Shown here: one piece after another, positions 5,819 through 8,262 of the stretch
Layout: every line of letters starts with the position of its first letter
How positions within the stretch are numbered: position 1 is the stretch's first letter
Source: Methylomonas sp.
GTDB taxonomy: Bacteria > Pseudomonadota > Gammaproteobacteria > Methylococcales > Methylomonadaceae
Assembly (NCBI GenBank): GCA_028688235.1
Contig: JAQTYP010000136.1
Coordinates: 1 to 8,262 of the forward strand
Reading direction: 5' to 3'
Length of the DNA stretch: 8,262 bases
Position numbers and translations under genes: made by a program
The notes under the pieces: generated by a model
The model's input: the letters and a program-made list of their open reading frames with translations, nothing else
Told to the model about the DNA's origin: nothing
Database searches by the model: none

Positions 5819-6664
5819 TTATGCAAACGCTTTCTTGAAAAATTCAGGTTTAGCCAAACTGGCTTTATGAATGTCGCTATTGTAATAAACGGTATCGAAA
5901 GCCTTATTTGCAGCATCCTGTTCGCGAAAACCGGAAAAATCGCCTTTGCCGGCCATCGTCGCACTCCACCAACCTGAAGGATAGATACATTGCGGGAAGA
6001 ACAGGGTTTGCAGATGCCTAAATCCACCGGCCTGCATTTCTTCGCGCATTTCTTTCAATATCTTCATATGCAACAAGGCCGATTCGCTTTGTTGAATCAC
6101 GATGCCGTTTTCGCTCAGAGCCTTATAGCAATCCTTATAAAAATCGGCACAGAACAAGCCTTCGGCGGGGCCGACCGGATCGGTGCTGTCGACGATGATG
6201 ATATCCACGCTACCCGGCTCGGCATCCTTGACCCACTTGATACCGTCTATGAATTTCAGATCGGCTCGCGGATCGTTATTGGATTCGCATAATTCTGGAA
6301 AATAAATCTCTGCCAGACGGGTTACGCGCTCGTCTATGTCGATTTGCACGGCTTGCTCGACTCCGGGATGTTTCAAGACTTCCCGCAAGGTGCCGCAGTC
6401 GCCGCCACCTATGATCCAGACTCGTTTCGGATTGGGATGGGTGAACAGCACCGGATGACTCATCATCTCGTGGTAAAAGAAATTGTCGCGGGTAGACACC
6501 ATCGTGCAGCCGTCGATCACCATCAGATTGCCGAATTGTTCGGTCTCGTAGATTTCCAAGAACTGAAACTCGGATTGCTCTTCGTGGAGCTTGCGCGTGA
6601 TTTTTAACGAAAAGGCGGTGCCGCTGGAAGCTTGTGCTTCGCTAAACCATTGATCGTCCAGCAT
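5819..6664 (-). CDS. speE: Spermidine synthase (putrescine aminopropyltransferase)
   Basis: This complete 281-residue enzyme transfers the aminopropyl group of decarboxylated SAM to putrescine, giving spermidine and methylthioadenosine; it is cytoplasmic. The N-terminal beta domain carries QFGNLMVIDG (43-52) and YHEMMSH (64-70). The Rossmann-like domain has GGGDCGTLREVLKH (86-99), IDID (108-111), DPR (131-133) and VDSTDPVGPAEGLF (158-171), with Asp159 as the expected catalytic base. The length is normal (E. coli 288). Two small departures from the pattern I remember: Cys90 where Gly is usual, and Asp109 where a Glu normally binds the ribose of dcSAM. The ATG at 6664 is preceded by GAGGACA, a usable ribosome site about ten bases away. 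The gene diverges from speA. speD, which supplies dcSAM, is not in the window. Confidence 0.95.
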   Translation of the reverse strand: MLDDQWFSEAQASSGTAFSLKITRKLHEEQSEFQFLEIYETEQFGNLMVIDGCTMVSTRDNFFYHEMMSHPVLFTHPNPKRVWIIGGGDCGTLREVLKHPGVEQAVQIDIDERVTRLAEIYFPELCESNNDPRADLKFIDGIKWVKDAEPGSVDIIIVDSTDPVGPAEGLFCADFYKDCYKALSENGIVIQQSESALLHMKILKEMREEMQAGGFRHLQTLFFPQCIYPSGWWSATMAGKGDFSGFREQDAANKAFDTVYYNSDIHKASLAKPEFFKKAFA

Positions 6665-6700
6665 GGGATGTTGTCCTCAAAAATTCATAAAAGTCGCCGC

Positions 6701-6706
6701 ATTATA
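6701..6706 (-). promoter_or_regulatory. -10 box of the speE promoter
   Basis: A perfect TATAAT on the minus strand lies 37 bases before the speE ATG, giving a leader of about 30 bases with the ribosome site. The -35 region at 17-19 bases is poor (ATAAAG/TCATAA), so an activator or a weak basal promoter is possible. On the plus strand TAGAAT at 6710-6715 is a weak -10 candidate for speA; the two would overlap back to back. Confidence 0.5.
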
Positions 6707-6737
6707 CTTTAGAATTCACCGTTCTTTATGACAGTAC

Positions 6738-6741
6738 GGAG
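6738..6741 (+). promoter_or_regulatory. Ribosome binding site that selects GTG 6749 for speA
   Basis: GGAG stands seven bases before the GTG at 6749. An in-frame ATG at 6728 would add seven residues (MTVRRRY), but it has no Shine-Dalgarno in front of it and the GGAG falls inside that extension, so GTG is preferred. Confidence 0.65.
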
Positions 6742-6748
6742 ACGCTAC

Positions 6749-8262
6749 GTGCCAACACAACCTTGGTCTATCGAACAGTCCGAACAACTCTATGCGATAC
6801 GGCAATGGGGGAACGGCTATTTTTCAATTAACGCCCAAGGTCATGTTTGCGTAAAACCGAGACTGGATTGCGCAACCGAGATCGATTTATACGAAATCGC
6901 TCAAAACTTGCAGCAGAAGGGCCTGCATTTCCCGATATTGGTCCGCTTTACCGACATCTTGCGTGACCGAATCCGCCAGTTGCAGCATGCCTTCGATCAT
7001 GCCCGCCAAAAGTACGATTACGACGGCCACTACACGCCGGTTTACCCGATCAAAGTCAATCAACAAGGCAACGTGGTGGAAAGCATCGTTTCCGCCGAAA
7101 ACATCGGCCTGGAAGCCGGTAGTAAGCCTGAACTGTTAGCAATATTAGGCTTGGCCAAGCGCGGCAGCACTATCGTCTGCAATGGCTACAAAGACCGACT
7201 CTATATCCGCATGGCACTGATGGGCCAAGTCATGGGACTCTCGGTATTCATCGTCATCGAAAAACCCTCAGAACTGGAATTGATCATCCAAGAAGCTGCC
7301 AAGCTAAAGGTCAAACCCTTGATAGGCCTGCGCGTACGCTTGTCGACGATTAGCGCCGGCAAGTGGCAAAACAGCGGCGGCGAAAAATCCAAATTCGGTT
7401 TGCATGCCAGCGAAGTATTGCAACTGATCGAGCGATTGAAGCAACACGCCATGCTGGATTGTTTGCAGCTGATGCATTTTCACATGGGCTCTCAGATCGC
7501 CAATATCCATGACATCAAGCTAGCCCTGAAAGAAGCCGGCCAATTTTATCTGCAATTGCATCATCTTGGCGCCAATATCACCACCGTCGATGCCGGTGGC
7601 GGGCTCGGCGTCGATTACGACGGCAGCGGCTCGCGGCGCGAATGCTCGATCAATTACAGTTTGAAAGAGTATGCCGAGAATATCGTGCGGGCTTTTGTCG
7701 AAGTCAGCCGTGATGAGGATTTGCCGCAACCCAACATCATCACCGAGTCCGGCCGCGCGATTACCGCCCATCACGCTTTATTGATTACCAATGTCACGGA
7801 AGTAGAGCTCTTGCAAGGTGAAGATAACGGCGTGGCAGTGTTCAGCAATATCAGCGAGGCTTATCACAATGCCCAGTTCGACATGGCCGAAGCGCGCACC
7901 CGTTTCGTACAAGGCGATTTGTCGCTGGTCGAGCTAGCCGAAGCCGAAAAACATTATGTCGGCCTGTGCCAGCAGATTCAAAATCAGTTGAACCTGAATA
8001 ACCATCATCACCGCGAAATCCTGCAGGAATTGAACGAAAAACTGGCCGACAAAGTATTTTGCAATTTTTCGCTGTTCCAATCCATGCCGGATATCTGGGG
8101 AATAGAGCAGATTTTCCCTATCATGCCGATACACCGCCTGGAACAACAGCCCGACAGGCGCGCCGTGCTGCAGGACTTGACCTGCGATTCGGACGGACGT
8201 ATCGACCACTCTGTCGACCACCACAACATCAGCAACACCTTGCCGTGCCATATCTTAGAGGA
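6749..8262 (+). CDS. speA: Biosynthetic arginine decarboxylase (partial, C-terminus off window)
   Basis: The frame is open from GTG 6749 to the right edge: 504 of roughly 630 residues. SpeA is a PLP- and Mg-dependent fold-III enzyme that decarboxylates arginine to agmatine, the first step of the arginine route to putrescine. Visible motifs: VYPIKVNQ with the PLP lysine at Lys102; GLEAGSKPELLAIL (120-133); CNGYKDR (144-150); GKWQNSGGEKSKFGL (204-218); HFHMGSQIANI (243-253); VDAGGGLGVDY (280-290), the phosphate-binding loop; ESGRAITAHH (333-342); FSLFQSMPDIWGI (440-452); and TCDSDG with Cys479, the expected active-site cysteine from the partner subunit. The insert between residues 350 and 400 looks about 15-20 residues shorter than in E. 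coli SpeA, and the N-terminus is also shorter. It is divergent from speE with 84 bases between the starts. Identification is firm. Confidence 0.96.
   Translation, partial: MPTQPWSIEQSEQLYAIRQWGNGYFSINAQGHVCVKPRLDCATEIDLYEIAQNLQQKGLHFPILVRFTDILRDRIRQLQHAFDHARQKYDYDGHYTPVYPIKVNQQGNVVESIVSAENIGLEAGSKPELLAILGLAKRGSTIVCNGYKDRLYIRMALMGQVMGLSVFIVIEKPSELELIIQEAAKLKVKPLIGLRVRLSTISAGKWQNSGGEKSKFGLHASEVLQLIERLKQHAMLDCLQLMHFHMGSQIANIHDIKLALKEAGQFYLQLHHLGANITTVDAGGGLGVDYDGSGSRRECSINYSLKEYAENIVRAFVEVSRDEDLPQPNIITESGRAITAHHALLITNVTEVELLQGEDNGVAVFSNISEAYHNAQFDMAEARTRFVQGDLSLVELAEAEKHYVGLCQQIQNQLNLNNHHHREILQELNEKLADKVFCNFSLFQSMPDIWGIEQIFPIMPIHRLEQQPDRRAVLQDLTCDSDGRIDHSVDHHNISNTLPCHILE

Noticed and set aside
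5743..6607. Other frames within speE (5743-6027 minus, 5990-6292 plus, 6344-6607 plus)
   Set aside because: They lie inside or antisense to a complete spermidine synthase and show no independent motifs.
7201..8251. Minus-strand frames opposite speA
   Set aside because: SpeA is unmistakable on the plus strand throughout; the antisense frames are shadows.

Overview
The window looks like a chromosomal segment of a gammaproteobacterium of moderate GC content. The SpeA/SpeE pair, the CbpA-CbpM chaperone pair and the YheT-type hydrolase all fit that group. A methanotroph-like member of the Methylococcales is my best guess, from general resemblance only; no marker gene in the window settles it. There are no rRNA or tRNA genes, CRISPR arrays, insertion sequences or phage genes that I can see.

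Layout. Positions 1-1577 (minus) hold the first 525 codons of a large regulator with an AfsR/DnrI-type winged helix and a bacterial transcriptional activator domain (BTAD), followed directly by TPR-like helices; its C-terminus lies off the left edge. A gap of about 250 bases follows. Positions 1828-2820 (minus) encode a YheT-family alpha/beta hydrolase. Divergent from it, 2919-5149 (plus) is a tight three-gene operon: cbpA (DnaJ-like co-chaperone, TTG start), cbpM (its modulator) and an HtpX-like M48 membrane zinc protease. Positions 5150-5818 are mostly non-coding. They hold an unreported-looking 40-residue membrane peptide on the minus strand with a good ribosome binding site, a nested hairpin in its probable leader, a sigma-54-like box, a possible gene remnant and a strong palindrome behind speE. 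Positions 5819-6664 (minus) encode spermidine synthase (speE). Positions 6749-8262 (plus) encode biosynthetic arginine decarboxylase (speA), cut by the right edge.

How the parts work together. SpeA makes agmatine from arginine, and SpeE turns putrescine plus decarboxylated SAM into spermidine. They are divergent across an 84-base shared promoter region; the steps between them (agmatine to putrescine, and SpeD) are not in the window. The cbpA-cbpM-M48 operon joins a regulated DnaK co-chaperone to a membrane protease, which suggests a protein-quality-control unit at the inner membrane. Nothing here is clearly a new defence or mobile system. The most novel-looking items are the ATPase-less BTAD-TPR regulator, the chaperone-protease operon and the small membrane peptide with its structured leader.
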